Counted from the stretch's first letter, positions 36,273-47,382 are shown. The stretch is DNA of 64,000 nt from Microvirga lupini (GCF_014191055.1 NZ_JACHWB010000001.1:525875-589874); one strand, 5' to 3'. A program made the numbers and translations. Notes: a model not told the origin generated them from the sequence alone.

Positions 36273-36362
36273 CGTCATCCCCGGACTTGTTCCGGGGATC
36301 CACGTCTCCGGAGCCGCACCGGTGCAAAGACGTGGATGGCCGGGACAAGCCCGGCCATGACG
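36273..36362. repeat. Intergenic palindromic repeat, family A
   Basis: A 90-base cruciform element between gpmA and alkB: CGTCATCCCCGG at the left, GGCCATGACG at the right, hairpins CCCCGGA/TCCGGGG and GGCCGGG/CCCGGCC, and the central pair ATCCACGTCT/AGACGTGGAT. Same plan as the copies at 20301 and 22408. Confidence 0.85.
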
Positions 36363-36391
36363 TAAGAGGGTGCGATACCCCTATCCGTTCC

Positions 36392-37012
36392 TTACCCCTC
36401 CAGCACCTTCTTGCTGGCGACCGTCGTGTCCTCGTTGAGCTTGTAGACGAGTGGGATGCCCGTCGCGAGCTCGAGGCTCGGGATCGTCTCGGAGGTGAGG
36501 CCGTCGAGCACCATCACGAGGGCGCGCAGCGAGTTGCCGTGGGCGGCGACCAGCACGCGCTCGCCGCGCATGACGCGAGGCAGGATCTCGCGGATGTAGT
36601 AGGGCAGCACGCGGGCCACCGTGTCCTTCAGGCTCTCGCCGCCGGGAGGTGGAACGTCGTAGGAGCGGCGCCAGACATGCACCTGCTCCTCGCCCCAGCG
36701 GGCGCGGGCATCGTCCTTGTTGAGGCCGGAGAGATCGCCGTAGTCGCGCTCGTTGAGAGCCATGTTCGCGATGGTCTTGAGATCCGGCTGGCCGATCTCT
36801 TCGAGGATCAGCTTGCAGGTCCGCTGGGCGCGCGACAGATCGGACGTGAAAGCCACGTCGAACTGAACGCCCATCTCCTTCAGGCGACGGCCGGCATTGC
36901 GCGCCTCCTCGATGCCGAGATCGGTCAGGCCCGGGTCCTTCCAGCCGGTGAACAGGTTCTTGAGGTTCCATTCGCTCTGGCCGTGGCGGGCGAGCACAAG
37001 AAGGCGATCCAT
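36392..37012 (-). CDS. gpmA: 2,3-bisphosphoglycerate-dependent phosphoglycerate mutase
   Basis: A 206-residue glycolytic/gluconeogenic enzyme interconverting 3- and 2-phosphoglycerate. The phosphohistidine is His10 in [10 protein letters not shown], Glu88 lies in [11 protein letters not shown], and the second histidine is His158 in [13 protein letters not shown]. It is the shorter (about 206 residue) form seen in alphaproteobacteria, lacking part of the C-terminal tail of the 250-residue form. It follows dapB by 39 bases. Confidence 0.95.
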   Translation of the reverse strand: MDRLLVLARHGQSEWNLKNLFTGWKDPGLTDLGIEEARNAGRRLKEMGVQFDVAFTSDLSRAQRTCKLILEEIGQPDLKTIANMALNERDYGDLSGLNKDDARARWGEEQVHVWRRSYDVPPPGGESLKDTVARVLPYYIREILPRVMRGERVLVAAHGNSLRALVMVLDGLTSETIPSLELATGIPLVYKLNEDTTVASKKVLEG

Positions 37013-37051
37013 GTCGTCGTGTCTCCGATGTCGGTGGGGTGTAGGCGTGTT

Positions 37052-37867
37052 TTAGAGCCGATCGAGGCCAAGCACATGGGCCATGGTGTAATAGCCCGGT
37101 TTCTTGTCGAAGCCCCACAGGGCGGCCTTCACGGCGCCGCGGGCGAAGATCCCCCGGTCCTCGGCCCGGTGGCCCAGCTCCAGGCGCTCGCCGGCACCCG
37201 CGAAGATCACCGAGTGCTCGCCGATCACGGTACCGCCGCGCAGGGTCGCGAAGCCGATATCGCCGGGTTTGCGTGCGCCGGTATGCCCGTCGCGGCTGCG
37301 CACGGAGCGCTCTTTCAGCGACACCTTCCGGCCTTCCGCCGCTGCCTCGCCGAGAAGCAGCGCTGTGCCCGAGGGCGCGTCCACCTTCATGCGGTGGTGC
37401 ATTTCCAGCACTTCGATGTCGAAATCCTCGCCCAGCGTCGCGGCCACCTTGCGTACGAGGCCCGCGAGCAGGTTGACGCCGAGCGACATGTTGCCGGACT
37501 GGATGATGCGCGCGTGCCGCGCCGCCGCCTCCAGCTTGGTAAAGTCGGCTTCTGCCAAGCCGGTGGTGCCGATCACATGCACGATGCGTGCCTGGGCGGC
37601 GAGCGCCGCGAAAGCCGTGGTGGCGGCAGGCGCCGTGAAGTCGAGCACTCCGTCGGCCTGGGCGAAAACGGGCAGGGGATCGTCGGTCACATCGACGTCG
37701 AGGAGGCCGAGACCTGCGAGAAGTCCGGCATCGTGACCTAGAGCAGGCGAGCCCTCCCGCTCGATGGCGCCGACCAGCGCGCAGCCTTCGGTCTCAGCCA
37801 CGGCCTTGATGAGCATGCGCCCCATGCGTCCGCCGGCACCCACCACAACAAGTCGCATCTCGCCCAT
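37052..37867 (-). CDS. dapB: 4-hydroxy-tetrahydrodipicolinate reductase
   Basis: A 271-residue enzyme of lysine/diaminopimelate synthesis. The NAD(P)-binding motif [11 protein letters not shown] starts at residue 10; the active-site segment [16 protein letters not shown] contains the catalytic His/Lys; [10 protein letters not shown] and the C-terminal [14 protein letters not shown] are typical. The gene lies 12 bases after a GNAT gene and 39 before gpmA, in the same order as in related genomes that pair dapB with gpmA. Confidence 0.97.
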   Translation of the reverse strand: MGEMRLVVVGAGGRMGRMLIKAVAETEGCALVGAIEREGSPALGHDAGLLAGLGLLDVDVTDDPLPVFAQADGVLDFTAPAATTAFAALAAQARIVHVIGTTGLAEADFTKLEAAARHARIIQSGNMSLGVNLLAGLVRKVAATLGEDFDIEVLEMHHRMKVDAPSGTALLLGEAAAEGRKVSLKERSVRSRDGHTGARKPGDIGFATLRGGTVIGEHSVIFAGAGERLELGHRAEDRGIFARGAVKAALWGFDKKPGYYTMAHVLGLDRL

Positions 37868-37879
37868 GCCAGGATCTCC

Positions 37880-38446
37880 CTAAACTCGCTCTCGATATAG
37901 TGGGACAGCTGAACCCTGCATAGCAGCCAGCGGCTTTATCATCACGATCCGCCGCTCGGGATCGAAGCCGCCGGCGATTTCCTCGGCGATGATCCTCCTG
38001 AGGCCTGGGGAGGCCTCCGCGACCGGCACTTCCGCGAAGCCGAGCGTTGCATAGAAAGGCCCGTTAAACGGGATGAGGCGGTCCGTGGTCAGTGTGACGG
38101 CTGCGTAGCCGGTTTCCTGCGCATGATCCTCCGCCGCCCGCATCAGCTGGCGTCCCAGCCCGGCGCGCTGATGCTCGCGGGCAACGCTCATCTCCTTGAC
38201 GAAGAGGGCGCCGTCGATCGCCTGCGCGGCCAGAAAGCCCACGGGCGCGTCCTGTGGGTCGGCAGCGACCCACAGAAGACCCGCCGCATGGCATTTTTCC
38301 AGCATTGCCGGCGGCGTGGTGTCAGCGATGCCGCGAGAGCTTCCGAGAGCCGCGAAATAGGTCACGGCGGCCGAGCGCTCCACATCGGCCAAGGCGGGCA
38401 GGTCACATGGTCGGGCGGGACGGATGAGATATCGATCCCGGCTCAT
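37880..38446 (-). CDS. GNAT family N-acetyltransferase
   Basis: A 188-residue acetyl-CoA-dependent transferase. The acetyl-CoA site is in motif A, VAREHQRAGLGRQLMRAAEDHA, with the usual Q/R-x-x-G-x-G/A arrangement, followed by TLTTDRLIPFNGPFYATLGF. The acceptor is unknown. It overlaps the upstream DUF1330 gene by four bases (ATGA) and precedes dapB by 12. Confidence 0.9.
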   Translation of the reverse strand: MSRDRYLIRPARPCDLPALADVERSAAVTYFAALGSSRGIADTTPPAMLEKCHAAGLLWVAADPQDAPVGFLAAQAIDGALFVKEMSVAREHQRAGLGRQLMRAAEDHAQETGYAAVTLTTDRLIPFNGPFYATLGFAEVPVAEASPGLRRIIAEEIAGGFDPERRIVMIKPLAAMQGSAVPLYRERV

Positions 38447-38745
38447 GCGGGCTGCGGACCCTCATAGCCTTCGATGATGATGATGTCGGCGATCGCGTGG
38501 CCGTCGCGCTCGGCCTTGGCCGCCTGGTACTCGGGCGAGTCCCAGCATTCCAGGGCGGCCTCATAGGTCGGGAACTCGATCACCACGTTGCGGGCGCGTG
38601 CCTCGCCCTCGCCGACCCGGTAGGTGCCGCCGCGCACCAGAAAGCGGCCGCCGTACTTCGAAAACGCGGCGGCGTTGGCCTTCACGTAGTTCTGGTAGGG
38701 GTCCGGGTTCGTGACGTCGACGCGGCCGATCCAATAACCTTTCAT
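38443..38745 (-). CDS. DUF1330 protein (first of a tandem pair, downstream copy)
   Basis: A 100-residue small ferredoxin-like-fold protein of the DUF1330 family. It shares with its upstream neighbour the blocks VTNP, YGGRFLVRGG, GEARARNVVIEFPT and SPEYQAAKAERDG, so the two are duplicates. Function is unknown. It ends with four bases of overlap with the GNAT gene and starts three bases after its paralogue stops. Confidence 0.9.
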   Translation of the reverse strand: MKGYWIGRVDVTNPDPYQNYVKANAAAFSKYGGRFLVRGGTYRVGEGEARARNVVIEFPTYEAALECWDSPEYQAAKAERDGHAIADIIIIEGYEGPQPA

Positions 38746-38748
38746 CGC

Positions 38749-39036
38749 TTAGGCTCCTTCCACGAGAACGAACTCGGCCACGCAGGCGCCCTCGCGCTTG
38801 GCTTTGGCCGCTTGGTATTCCGGTGAATGATAATAGGTCCTGGCCTGCTCCACCGAGTCGAACTCGATCACAACGTTGCGGGCGCGCGCCTCGCCCTCGA
38901 GCGCCTCGTAGGCCCCGCCGCGCACCAAGGGGCGGCCGCCATACTGACGGATCGCCTCGGTCGCGCCCTTGGCGTATTCCGCATAGGCTTCCGGGTTGGT
39001 GACGGTCACGCGGGCAATGACATAGCCTTTAGGCAT
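38749..39036 (-). CDS. DUF1330 protein (upstream copy of the pair)
   Basis: A 95-residue DUF1330 protein, with MPKGYVIARVTVTNPEAYAE, YGGRPLVRGGAYEALEGEARARNVVIEF and YYHSPEYQAAKAKREG, clearly paralogous to the next gene. AAGGAGCG seven bases before the ATG at 39036 decides the start; the longer frame to 39135 overlaps the beta-lactamase gene end. Confidence 0.9.
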   Translation of the reverse strand: MPKGYVIARVTVTNPEAYAEYAKGATEAIRQYGGRPLVRGGAYEALEGEARARNVVIEFDSVEQARTYYHSPEYQAAKAKREGACVAEFVLVEGA

Positions 39037-39124
39037 CAGGCGCTCCTTTTGAGATTTCGTGTGGTGCAGCGAACGCCAGGGCGGCCGTAGCGTCAAGCCA
39101 TCGGCACGGGTTTTCCGATGGTGA

Positions 39125-39919
39125 TCAATCGGCAAGAAGAGCCGGCAGATCCGCCAGCAGGCTGTCGCGGGCGCGGAAGCTCGCCACGGACGCCTCCTTC
39201 CGCTCGTCGCGGATCAGTCGTGCGAAGAGAATTTTGCGATTCCCCTTCTGAGCCCAGCCGACGAACCAGCCGAACTGACGGTCGCGATTGGGGCTGCCGT
39301 CCCGCGCCGGCTGAAAGCCCGCCCCCGTCTTGGCATGGGCCGTCCAGCCGTCGGGCAACGGGAATGTCGGCATGATCGCAAGGGTCATGTCATGGGCTTT
39401 TGCAGAGACCGGTAGCTCGCCCTTGAGGAGCTTGCGGAGAAAACCGATCTGCTCAACGGGCGAGATCTGCAGCGAGGAGCTGAGCCATGCATGGGTCAGG
39501 CCGTTGGCCTTGCCCTTGTCGCCGCTGATGTCGCGATTTCCGTAACCGAATGCATCGACATAACGCCGGAAACGCTCCATGCCCATCTCGCGGGTCAGAG
39601 TCTGCGAATACCAGACGACCGAGTCGCGCAGCCACGGGCGCGGCGTGATGGTCTTTCGCCAAGCCTCGTTCCACGCCTTGTATTCGGGCTTGTAGGGCCA
39701 AGCAGGCTCGTCCTCGTCCTTGAGGACACCTGCGTCGTAACCCATGACGCTCAACGGGACCTTGAACGTGGAGGCCGGGCTGTTGCGCCGCTCGCAATCG
39801 CCGTCGCGCTTCAGGACGCGGCCGGTGTCGAGTTCCGTGACAAGGGTGCAAATATCGGCCCGGGCTGCGCCGGCAAGCGCGAGCAGGCAGGAGCATGCAA
39901 GGAGCAGGCGGGCCAGCAT
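39125..39919 (-). CDS. Class D (OXA-type) beta-lactamase family protein
   Basis: A 264-residue exported serine beta-lactamase-fold protein. After a signal peptide (residues 1-21), the class D motifs occur in order: Ser50-T-F-Lys53 (active-site serine and lysine), Ser100-V-V, Tyr126-G-Asn128, Trp145-Leu, and Lys197-Thr-Gly. It is chromosomal between pyrF and small housekeeping genes, with base composition like its neighbours and no mobile element nearby, so it appears intrinsic rather than acquired. Hydrolytic spectrum cannot be deduced; some such proteins act on peptidoglycan or as antibiotic sensors. Confidence 0.9.
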   Translation of the reverse strand: MLARLLLACSCLLALAGAARADICTLVTELDTGRVLKRDGDCERRNSPASTFKVPLSVMGYDAGVLKDEDEPAWPYKPEYKAWNEAWRKTITPRPWLRDSVVWYSQTLTREMGMERFRRYVDAFGYGNRDISGDKGKANGLTHAWLSSSLQISPVEQIGFLRKLLKGELPVSAKAHDMTLAIMPTFPLPDGWTAHAKTGAGFQPARDGSPNRDRQFGWFVGWAQKGNRKILFARLIRDERKEASVASFRARDSLLADLPALLAD

Positions 39920-39929
39920 CGTGTTTGCC

Positions 39930-40664
39930 TCAGGCGTCGGCGATTTCGCGCACGATGGCTTCCACTGCTGCGCGCGGATCGGCGGCCTTCACGATGGGGC
40001 GGCCCACCACGAGGTGGTTGGCGCCGAGCCTGATGCCTTCGGCCGGCGTGACGATGCGCTTCTGGTCGCCGGCTTCCGAACCGTCCGGGCGGATGCCCGG
40101 CGTCACGATGAGGCGGTTGCGGCCGACGATGCCGCGCACGGCTTGCGCTTCCGTGGCGGCGCAGACGATGCCGTCGATGCCGATATCGCGCGCCTGCTCC
40201 GCGCGGCGCGCGACGAGCTCCGCGGCCGGGACCGGAGCATAGCCTGCATCAATGAGGTCGTTGTCGTCATAGGAGGTCAGTACGGTGACGGCGAGGATCT
40301 TCAGGTCGGATCCTGCTTTTCCGGCCATGGCGGCCCGCATGGTCTGCGGATAGGCGTGCACCGTGAGGAACGTCATGCCCATGCGCGCGATGGAACGCAC
40401 GCCTTCCTCCACGGTGTTGCCGATGTCATGGAGCTTGAGGTCGAGAAAGACCTTCTTGCCCTGGCCGATCAGCTCCCGGGCGAAATCGAAGCCGCCCGCA
40501 TAGGCAAGCTGGTAGCCGATCTTGTAGAAGGTGCCGGCATCGCCGATGCGGTGGACGAGGGCGCGAGCCTCCTCCACGGACGGAACATCGAGACTGATGA
40601 TGAGCCTGTCGCGAATGTCTCCTGCGGGAACGGAATTCGTCGGAAGAGACATCGCGGCGCTCAT
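39930..40664 (-). CDS. pyrF: Orotidine 5'-phosphate decarboxylase
   Basis: A 244-residue enzyme giving UMP, the last de novo pyrimidine step. The N-terminal [19 protein letters not shown], the catalytic [14 protein letters not shown] (Lys-Asp dyads) and VTPGIRPDG near the C-terminus identify the short bacterial form. The four-base overlap with the upstream methyltransferase gene indicates coupling; the beta-lactamase gene follows after 10 bases. Confidence 0.96.
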   Translation of the reverse strand: MSAAMSLPTNSVPAGDIRDRLIISLDVPSVEEARALVHRIGDAGTFYKIGYQLAYAGGFDFARELIGQGKKVFLDLKLHDIGNTVEEGVRSIARMGMTFLTVHAYPQTMRAAMAGKAGSDLKILAVTVLTSYDDNDLIDAGYAPVPAAELVARRAEQARDIGIDGIVCAATEAQAVRGIVGRNRLIVTPGIRPDGSEAGDQKRIVTPAEGIRLGANHLVVGRPIVKAADPRAAVEAIVREIADA

Positions 40665-41284
40665 GGATGATTGACCTTGTTGTAGACCCAGACGCGGGCC
40701 GGGGGCAGGTTGCGCCAGATCCGGTTGGAGGCCTTGGCGCTGTAGCTTTGCGAGCGCGCCGGGATCGGCGGCACCACCGCATAGGTGAACTGGATGAAGG
40801 GAGCGCCCGGATGCATCAGCGCCTGGGCGGTCTCCAGGAGATCAAGGCGCTGGTCCATGGGTTTGGTGAAGAGCGGCAGGCTCGACACGGTGGCGGCTGC
40901 AGGCTCCGACAGGATGCCCGAGAGCGTCTCCTTGAGATCGTAGGCATCGCCCTGGATGATCGTCGCCTTGGGGAAGCGGCGCTTCAGCAGTCGGCAGAAT
41001 TCGGGGTTGTATTCGATGAGGACCAGCCGGTCCTGGGCCACGCCGCGCCGGATCAGGGCATCGGTCACCGGACCGGTGCCGGGGCCGAGCTCGAGAATCG
41101 GGCCTGGAATGCGCGGATCCACGTAGGACGCCATGGTCCTGGCCAGGATCTTACCGGACGGGGTGACCGCTCCCATGACGAGGGGCCGTTCGAGCCAGGA
41201 GCGCAGGAAGCGCGCCTCATCCTGAAACCGATCCTTCTTGAGGGGCAATTTCCGGGCCGTGGGCCGTTGAAACGACTGAAGCAC
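40661..41284 (-). CDS. SAM-dependent methyltransferase, PmtA-like
   Basis: A 207-residue class I methyltransferase. The SAM-binding motif is [17 protein letters not shown], followed by [19 protein letters not shown]. The N-terminal [22 protein letters not shown] and the [11 protein letters not shown] region are like Rhizobiaceae phospholipid N-methyltransferase PmtA, which converts phosphatidylethanolamine to phosphatidylcholine. Related rRNA adenine methyltransferases share the fold, so the lipid role is probable, not certain. It heads the minus-strand run with pyrF, upstream of beta-lactamase. Confidence 0.78.
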   Translation of the reverse strand: MLQSFQRPTARKLPLKKDRFQDEARFLRSWLERPLVMGAVTPSGKILARTMASYVDPRIPGPILELGPGTGPVTDALIRRGVAQDRLVLIEYNPEFCRLLKRRFPKATIIQGDAYDLKETLSGILSEPAAATVSSLPLFTKPMDQRLDLLETAQALMHPGAPFIQFTYAVVPPIPARSQSYSAKASNRIWRNLPPARVWVYNKVNHP

Positions 41285-41350
41285 TAAGCTGTCCCCTCGA
41301 TCCTGCAGATCATTGTGGCTGTTTAGACCCCGAAGAAAACGACCGTCAAG

Positions 41351-42493
41351 TTAAGTTGATCCGCCCAGGCCGTCGATAAACTCGCGGAAACGCGAGAAAA
41401 AGCCAGAGCTTTCCGGGTGGTTTTCCTTGGAGCATTCCTGGTCGAACTCCATCAGGAGCTCGCGCTGGCGCTTGGTGAGCTTCTGCGGGGTTTCCACAAC
41501 AACCTGGATGTAGAGGTCGCCTACGTCGCGCGAGCGCAGCACTGGCATGCCCTTGCCGCGCAGGCGGAACTGCTTGCCGGTCTGGGTGCCCTCGGGCACC
41601 TTCACGAGAGCCTCGGAGCCACTGAGCGTCGGCACATTGAACTCGCCGCCGATGGCCGCCGTCACCATGGAGATCGGCACGCGGCAGAACAGGTCCGCGC
41701 CGTCGCGCTGGAAGAACGGATGCGGCTTGATGGACAGGAAGATGTAGAGGTCGCCCGCAGGCCCGCCGCGCAGGCCCGCCTCGCCTTCGCCCGCAAGGCG
41801 AATGCGCGTGCCGTCCTCGACGCCCGCCGGGATGTTGACCGAGAGCGTGCGCTCGCGGGTGACGCGCCCGGCGCCGCCGCAGGCCGTGCAGGGATCGTCG
41901 ATGACCTCGCCGCGCCCATGGCAGTTGGGGCAGGTGCGCTCGATGGAGAAGAAGCCCTGCGTGGCCCGCACGCGTCCCGCACCGCCGCAGGTCGGGCAGG
42001 CCTTGGGCTTCGAGCCCGGCTTCGCCCCGGAGCCCGAGCAGGCCTCGCAGGTGACGGAGGTGGGGATCCTGAGTTCGGCATTCTTGCCGTGGAAGGCCTC
42101 GTCAAGGGAGATCTCGAGATTGTAGCGCATGTCGGCGCCGCGCTCGCGCCCGCCGGCACTGCGGCCGCGGCCCCGCCCGCCGGCATCGCCGAAGAAGTTC
42201 TCGAAGATGTCCGACATGAAGTCCGAGAAATCGCCGTTGAAGCCCGGTCCGCCGGCCCCGCCGCCATTGGCGAAGGCCGCATGGCCGTAGCGGTCGTAGG
42301 CCGCGCGCTTCTGGCCGTCGGACAGGGTCTGGTAGGCCTCGTTGATTTCCTTGAACTTGACCTCGGCCTCGTGATTGCCCGGGTTTCGGTCCGGGTGATA
42401 CTGCATCGCGAGCTTGCGGAAGGCGGATTTCATCTCCGCCTCAGTGGCCGTCTTCGCGACGCCGAGAACCTCGTAGTAATCGCGCTTGGACAT
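41351..42493 (-). CDS. dnaJ: Chaperone protein DnaJ
   Basis: A 380-residue co-chaperone. The J domain carries the HPD motif in YHPDRNPGN, then a Gly-rich linker (about residues 75-115), a zinc domain with four CxxCxGxG repeats ([32 protein letters not shown]) and the C-terminal substrate-binding domain. It stimulates DnaK's ATPase. It lies 206 bases downstream of dnaK, past a strong terminator, so it may also have its own promoter. Confidence 0.98.
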   Translation of the reverse strand: MSKRDYYEVLGVAKTATEAEMKSAFRKLAMQYHPDRNPGNHEAEVKFKEINEAYQTLSDGQKRAAYDRYGHAAFANGGGAGGPGFNGDFSDFMSDIFENFFGDAGGRGRGRSAGGRERGADMRYNLEISLDEAFHGKNAELRIPTSVTCEACSGSGAKPGSKPKACPTCGGAGRVRATQGFFSIERTCPNCHGRGEVIDDPCTACGGAGRVTRERTLSVNIPAGVEDGTRIRLAGEGEAGLRGGPAGDLYIFLSIKPHPFFQRDGADLFCRVPISMVTAAIGGEFNVPTLSGSEALVKVPEGTQTGKQFRLRGKGMPVLRSRDVGDLYIQVVVETPQKLTKRQRELLMEFDQECSKENHPESSGFFSRFREFIDGLGGST

Positions 42494-42647
42494 GTCAGGC
42501 GCCCCTCGGAGCGGTCAGCCGCTCCGTCTTGTTCATCGTCCGCCCAGCATGCGCTGCACAGGGAAGGACTCCGAAAGTCCTTGCCGGAGCATCGCGGGAA
42601 GCGGTCGGTTGATCGGTCATGGGTGTTTCAAGCTCGTTTCACGAAAA

Positions 42648-42675
42648 CGGCACCCGGTCATGAAACCGGGTGCCG
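42648..42675 (-). terminator. Intrinsic terminator after dnaK
   Basis: CGGCACCCGGT (42648-42658) and ACCGGGTGCCG (42665-42675) form an 11-bp stem. On the minus strand it is followed by TTTT, 24 bases after the dnaK stop. It separates dnaK from dnaJ and could give more DnaK than DnaJ by partial termination. Confidence 0.8.
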
Positions 42676-42699
42676 AATTCCTTAGAGAACGCTCATCGC

Positions 42700-44616
<1,917 letters not shown>

Positions 44617-44736
44617 GGCGGGATCCCTCACTTTCAAGCAGACCGCCGAGCCCTAAAAGCAGCTCGGCCCATGGCTTACATGTTGCTGACAAATTGCCGG
44701 AGACGCCTCAAACCGAGCCGCGCTCCGTGCTGGCCA

Positions 44737-44767
44737 CGATATAAGAAGGGGCTTTCGGGGCTGCAAG
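44737..44767 (-). promoter_or_regulatory. Sigma-32-like heat-shock promoter of dnaK
   Basis: On the minus strand CTTGCA (44767-44762) is followed after 16 bases by CTTATATCG (44745-44737). This fits the alphaproteobacterial RpoH pattern CTTG..CYTATNT well, with one departure at the end of the -10 element. It leaves a leader of about 110 bases before dnaK. Confidence 0.55.
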
Positions 44768-44851
44768 ACGATGATGAGGGCTTGTTTTGCCGGATTTTGC
44801 CGGAACGGGGGTCTGTTGCATTCCTGCACTATGGGCGGATGGTCGCCGGGC

Positions 44852-45109
44852 TCAGGCGGAGCGGTTATCGGGCGCGGTCTCGACGATCAGGGTGAGCGCG
44901 GCCCTTAACACCACCTGGCCGGCATCGTCCCGGACGCTGACGATGAAGCTTTTATGGTCGCCGTCGGGGAGGGCATCCCGCGCCAGGTCGGGCAGGGCCT
45001 TCTGGGCCTCGATCCTGGCCATGTCGAGGCTCTCCAGCTCGATTCCTTCGGCGTCGGAGATGAGACGGCTCCCGTCATAGGTATCGAAAAAATAGCGCGC
45101 CAACGGCAT
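44852..45109 (-). CDS. DUF6894-type small protein
   Basis: An 85-residue protein with the pattern PLARYFFDTYDGSRLISDAEGIELESL, typical of the DUF6894 family common in Rhizobiales: a short beta-rich domain with F-F-D and D-x-x-G-x-E-L segments. Function is unknown. It stands alone between dnaK and a Crp/Fnr regulator. Confidence 0.78.
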   Translation of the reverse strand: MPLARYFFDTYDGSRLISDAEGIELESLDMARIEAQKALPDLARDALPDGDHKSFIVSVRDDAGQVVLRAALTLIVETAPDNRSA

Positions 45110-45314
45110 TTCCTCACAGCCTGGTAGCCTGACAACTCAAGGAAAGGCTCATTGGTTCGGTTTGTCCCAGGAAAGGCAAAAAAGCTTAAGAGTCCAAGCT
45201 CCTGGCGGCCCTTGAGCAATGGCTGGTCAAGCCGCGGACACAGACCTACCATGCAAGGCGCAGAAACGGCGTGGCCGGTTGCAGGACGCCGCGCCCGATA
45301 AGGAGCCCACCCTC

Positions 45315-46049
45315 ATGCCCCCTTCTGCCAACACCCTGATGATCCGCAAGCTGGAGAGCATCTTCCCGCTGTCGAACGAGGAGCGGCAGGCTCTGTCGGA
45401 GCTTCCCATCCAGGTGATGGTCTCCAAGCCCGACCAGGACATCGTGCGCGTCGGCGACCGCCCGTCCCAGTGCTGCATGCTGATCCGGGGCTTCACCTGC
45501 GTCTACAAGCTCACCGCCGAGGGCAAGCGCCAGATCGTGGCCTTCCATGTGCCCGGCGACATCCCAGACCTGCAGAGCCTGCACCTGAAGGTCCTGGACA
45601 ACAGCGTCGCCACGGTCAGCGCGTGCACGCTCGGCTTCATCCAGCACGAGGCCCTGCACGACCTTTGCAACCGCCATCCCCGGATCACCGCCGCCCTGTG
45701 GCGCGAAACCCTCGTCGACGCTTCGATCTTCCGGGAGTGGATGACCGGAATCGGGCGGCGTGAGGCCTATAACCGGATGGCCCATCTCCTGTGCGAGCTC
45801 AAGGTGCGCCTGGAGGCCGTGGGGCTCGCGGAGGACGGGACCTTCGACCTGCCGGTCACCCAAACCGAGCTCGCCGACGCCATCGGGGCCAGCCCGGTCC
45901 ATGTCAACCGGGTCCTGCAGGAGCTGCGGGGCGACGGGCTCATCCGCAGCAAGGGAACGCAGGTGAGCATCCTGGAGTGGGAGGGGTTGAAGGCGGCAGG
46001 GGATTTCGACCCGCTCTACCTCCACCTCCGGAAGGATGGGAATGCCTGA
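45315..46049 (+). CDS. Crp/Fnr family transcriptional regulator
   Basis: A 244-residue regulator: N-terminal cyclic-nucleotide-binding-like domain (about residues 10-130, with VRVGDRPSQCCMLIRGFTCVYKLTAEGKRQIVAFHVPGD) and a C-terminal winged helix with recognition helix in TQTELADAIGASPVHVNRVLQELRGDGLI. It lacks the N-terminal Cys cluster of FNR, so it is not an oxygen-sensing iron-sulfur type. The effector is unknown. AAGGAG at 45299-45304 lies about ten bases before ATG 45315. Confidence 0.88.
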   Translation: MPPSANTLMIRKLESIFPLSNEERQALSELPIQVMVSKPDQDIVRVGDRPSQCCMLIRGFTCVYKLTAEGKRQIVAFHVPGDIPDLQSLHLKVLDNSVATVSACTLGFIQHEALHDLCNRHPRITAALWRETLVDASIFREWMTGIGRREAYNRMAHLLCELKVRLEAVGLAEDGTFDLPVTQTELADAIGASPVHVNRVLQELRGDGLIRSKGTQVSILEWEGLKAAGDFDPLYLHLRKDGNA

Positions 46050-46092
46050 GTCAAGGATTGGTGAGCGTTCAGGAACTTGAAACCTGCGCTCG

Positions 46093-46365
46093 TCACGGCG
46101 GGCTCGGCGTTCCTCCTCCGATCCCCATGACCGGCAGGAGCTGATCGCCCTTGAACCGCTCGGTCCGCTCCCGTTCCTGCGCCTCGATCTGCTCGGCAGT
46201 CGGTTCGCAGACGCCCTCGCATTCCTTGAACGTCACCGGGATCCTGTCCAGGGCAGCAGGATCCGGAGTTTCAGGCGGCCCGGGAGCTGGAGCCTGTGCC
46301 AGGAAAGCGTTCAGGAGCGGCCAATGCGAAACGTGGTGCCAGAGCCTCTGGATCGGTGCGCCCAT
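46093..46365 (-). CDS. Small hypothetical protein
   Basis: A 90-residue frame preceded by a strong GAGGAGG ribosome site (minus strand, 7-10 bases before the ATG at 46365). The product is Pro/Glu-rich (LAQAPAPGPPETPDPAALD, then a charged segment EQIEAQERERTERFKG) with two Cys near the middle (KECEGVCEP). No family recognised. It converges with the Crp/Fnr gene. Confidence 0.5.
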   Translation of the reverse strand: MGAPIQRLWHHVSHWPLLNAFLAQAPAPGPPETPDPAALDRIPVTFKECEGVCEPTAEQIEAQERERTERFKGDQLLPVMGIGGGTPSPP

Positions 46366-46473
46366 GGCAGCCTCCTCTCATCCAAGAGCATGCTCTTCGT
46401 GGAAGGATAGCACAGGCCGGTTCGGGCTCCTATGTAAGCGAGCCGGCCTGTGCCGCTTTGGCTCATGAGACCC

Positions 46474-47382
46474 TTACCCTTCGCCCCCGTTCAGGCTCCG
46501 CCCCGCTTCCCATCCCAAAATCGCCTGCTTGCGGGTGAGGCCCCAATGGTAGCCGGTGAGGGCGCCGGAGCGGCCGAGCACCCGGTGGCAGGGGACCACG
46601 AAGGAGACCGGGTTCTTGCCCACTGCGGCGCCGACCGCCCGACAGGCGGCGGGCTTGCCGATGTGGCGGGCGATGTCGGAATAGGTGGTGGCCCGGTCGC
46701 GGGGGATGCGCAGCAGGGTCTGCCAGACCCGCACCTCGAAATCGGTGCCGATCAGCACCACCCGGAGGGGCTGCTCGGCCTGCCATTGCGACGGGCTGAA
46801 GATGCGCCGAGCCACCGGCGCCGTGGCGGCCGTGTCCTCCACATACTCGGCTTTCGGCCAGCGACGGGTCATGTCGGCGAGCGCCGCCTGCCGGTCCCCG
46901 TCATCCACGAAGCCAAGGCCCGCGAGTCCTCTGTCGGTGACGATCAGCAGCGCCTCGCCGAAGGGGGAGGGGTGGAAGCCGAAGCGCATGGTCAGCCCTG
47001 AGCCGCCCGCCTTGTAATCGCCCGGCGTCATGGCCTCGTGGGTCACGAACAGGTCGTGCAGCCGGGCCGGTCCCGACAGCCCGAGCTCGTAGGTGGCGTC
47101 GAGCACGCTGGCGGAATCCGCCAGCAGCGCCTTGGCATTATCGAGCGTGATCGCCTGAAGGAAGGCCTTCGGCGACAGGCCCGCCCAGCGCCGGAACAGG
47201 TGATGCACGTGGGTGGTGGACAGCCCCACATGATCGGCGATCGCCTCCAGCGAGGGCTGCTCGCGCCAGCGCTCGGAGATATACGCGATGATCCGGCGCA
47301 CCCGCTCGTAATCGGAGTGGGGCTCGTCCGGCACCGTGATGGCAGACGGTTCGATGGTGATGCTGCGCAAGGTATCGAGCAT
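46474..47382 (-). CDS. AraC-type regulator fused to O6-alkylguanine-DNA alkyltransferase (Ada-like)
   Basis: A 302-residue protein: an AraC-type helix-turn-helix domain (about residues 25-125, with LEAIADHVGLSTTHVHHLFRRWAGLSPKAFLQ) followed by an alkyltransferase domain (about 130-295) with the acceptor Cys265 in FVVPCHRVLG and RAVGAAVGKNPVS before it. It lacks the N-terminal zinc-binding phosphotriester domain of E. coli Ada, so it cannot use the same Cys38 switch. It may act mainly as a repair enzyme that also binds DNA. Confidence 0.92.
   Translation of the reverse strand: MLDTLRSITIEPSAITVPDEPHSDYERVRRIIAYISERWREQPSLEAIADHVGLSTTHVHHLFRRWAGLSPKAFLQAITLDNAKALLADSASVLDATYELGLSGPARLHDLFVTHEAMTPGDYKAGGSGLTMRFGFHPSPFGEALLIVTDRGLAGLGFVDDGDRQAALADMTRRWPKAEYVEDTAATAPVARRIFSPSQWQAEQPLRVVLIGTDFEVRVWQTLLRIPRDRATTYSDIARHIGKPAACRAVGAAVGKNPVSFVVPCHRVLGRSGALTGYHWGLTRKQAILGWEAGRSLNGGEG

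Noticed and set aside
20301-36362. Repeats as part of a CRISPR array
   Set aside because: Copies are thousands of bases apart at gene borders, palindromic and without unique spacers.
39125-39919. Beta-lactamase gene as a recently acquired resistance cassette
   Set aside because: No integrase, insertion sequence or attachment site is nearby, and composition matches the surroundings.
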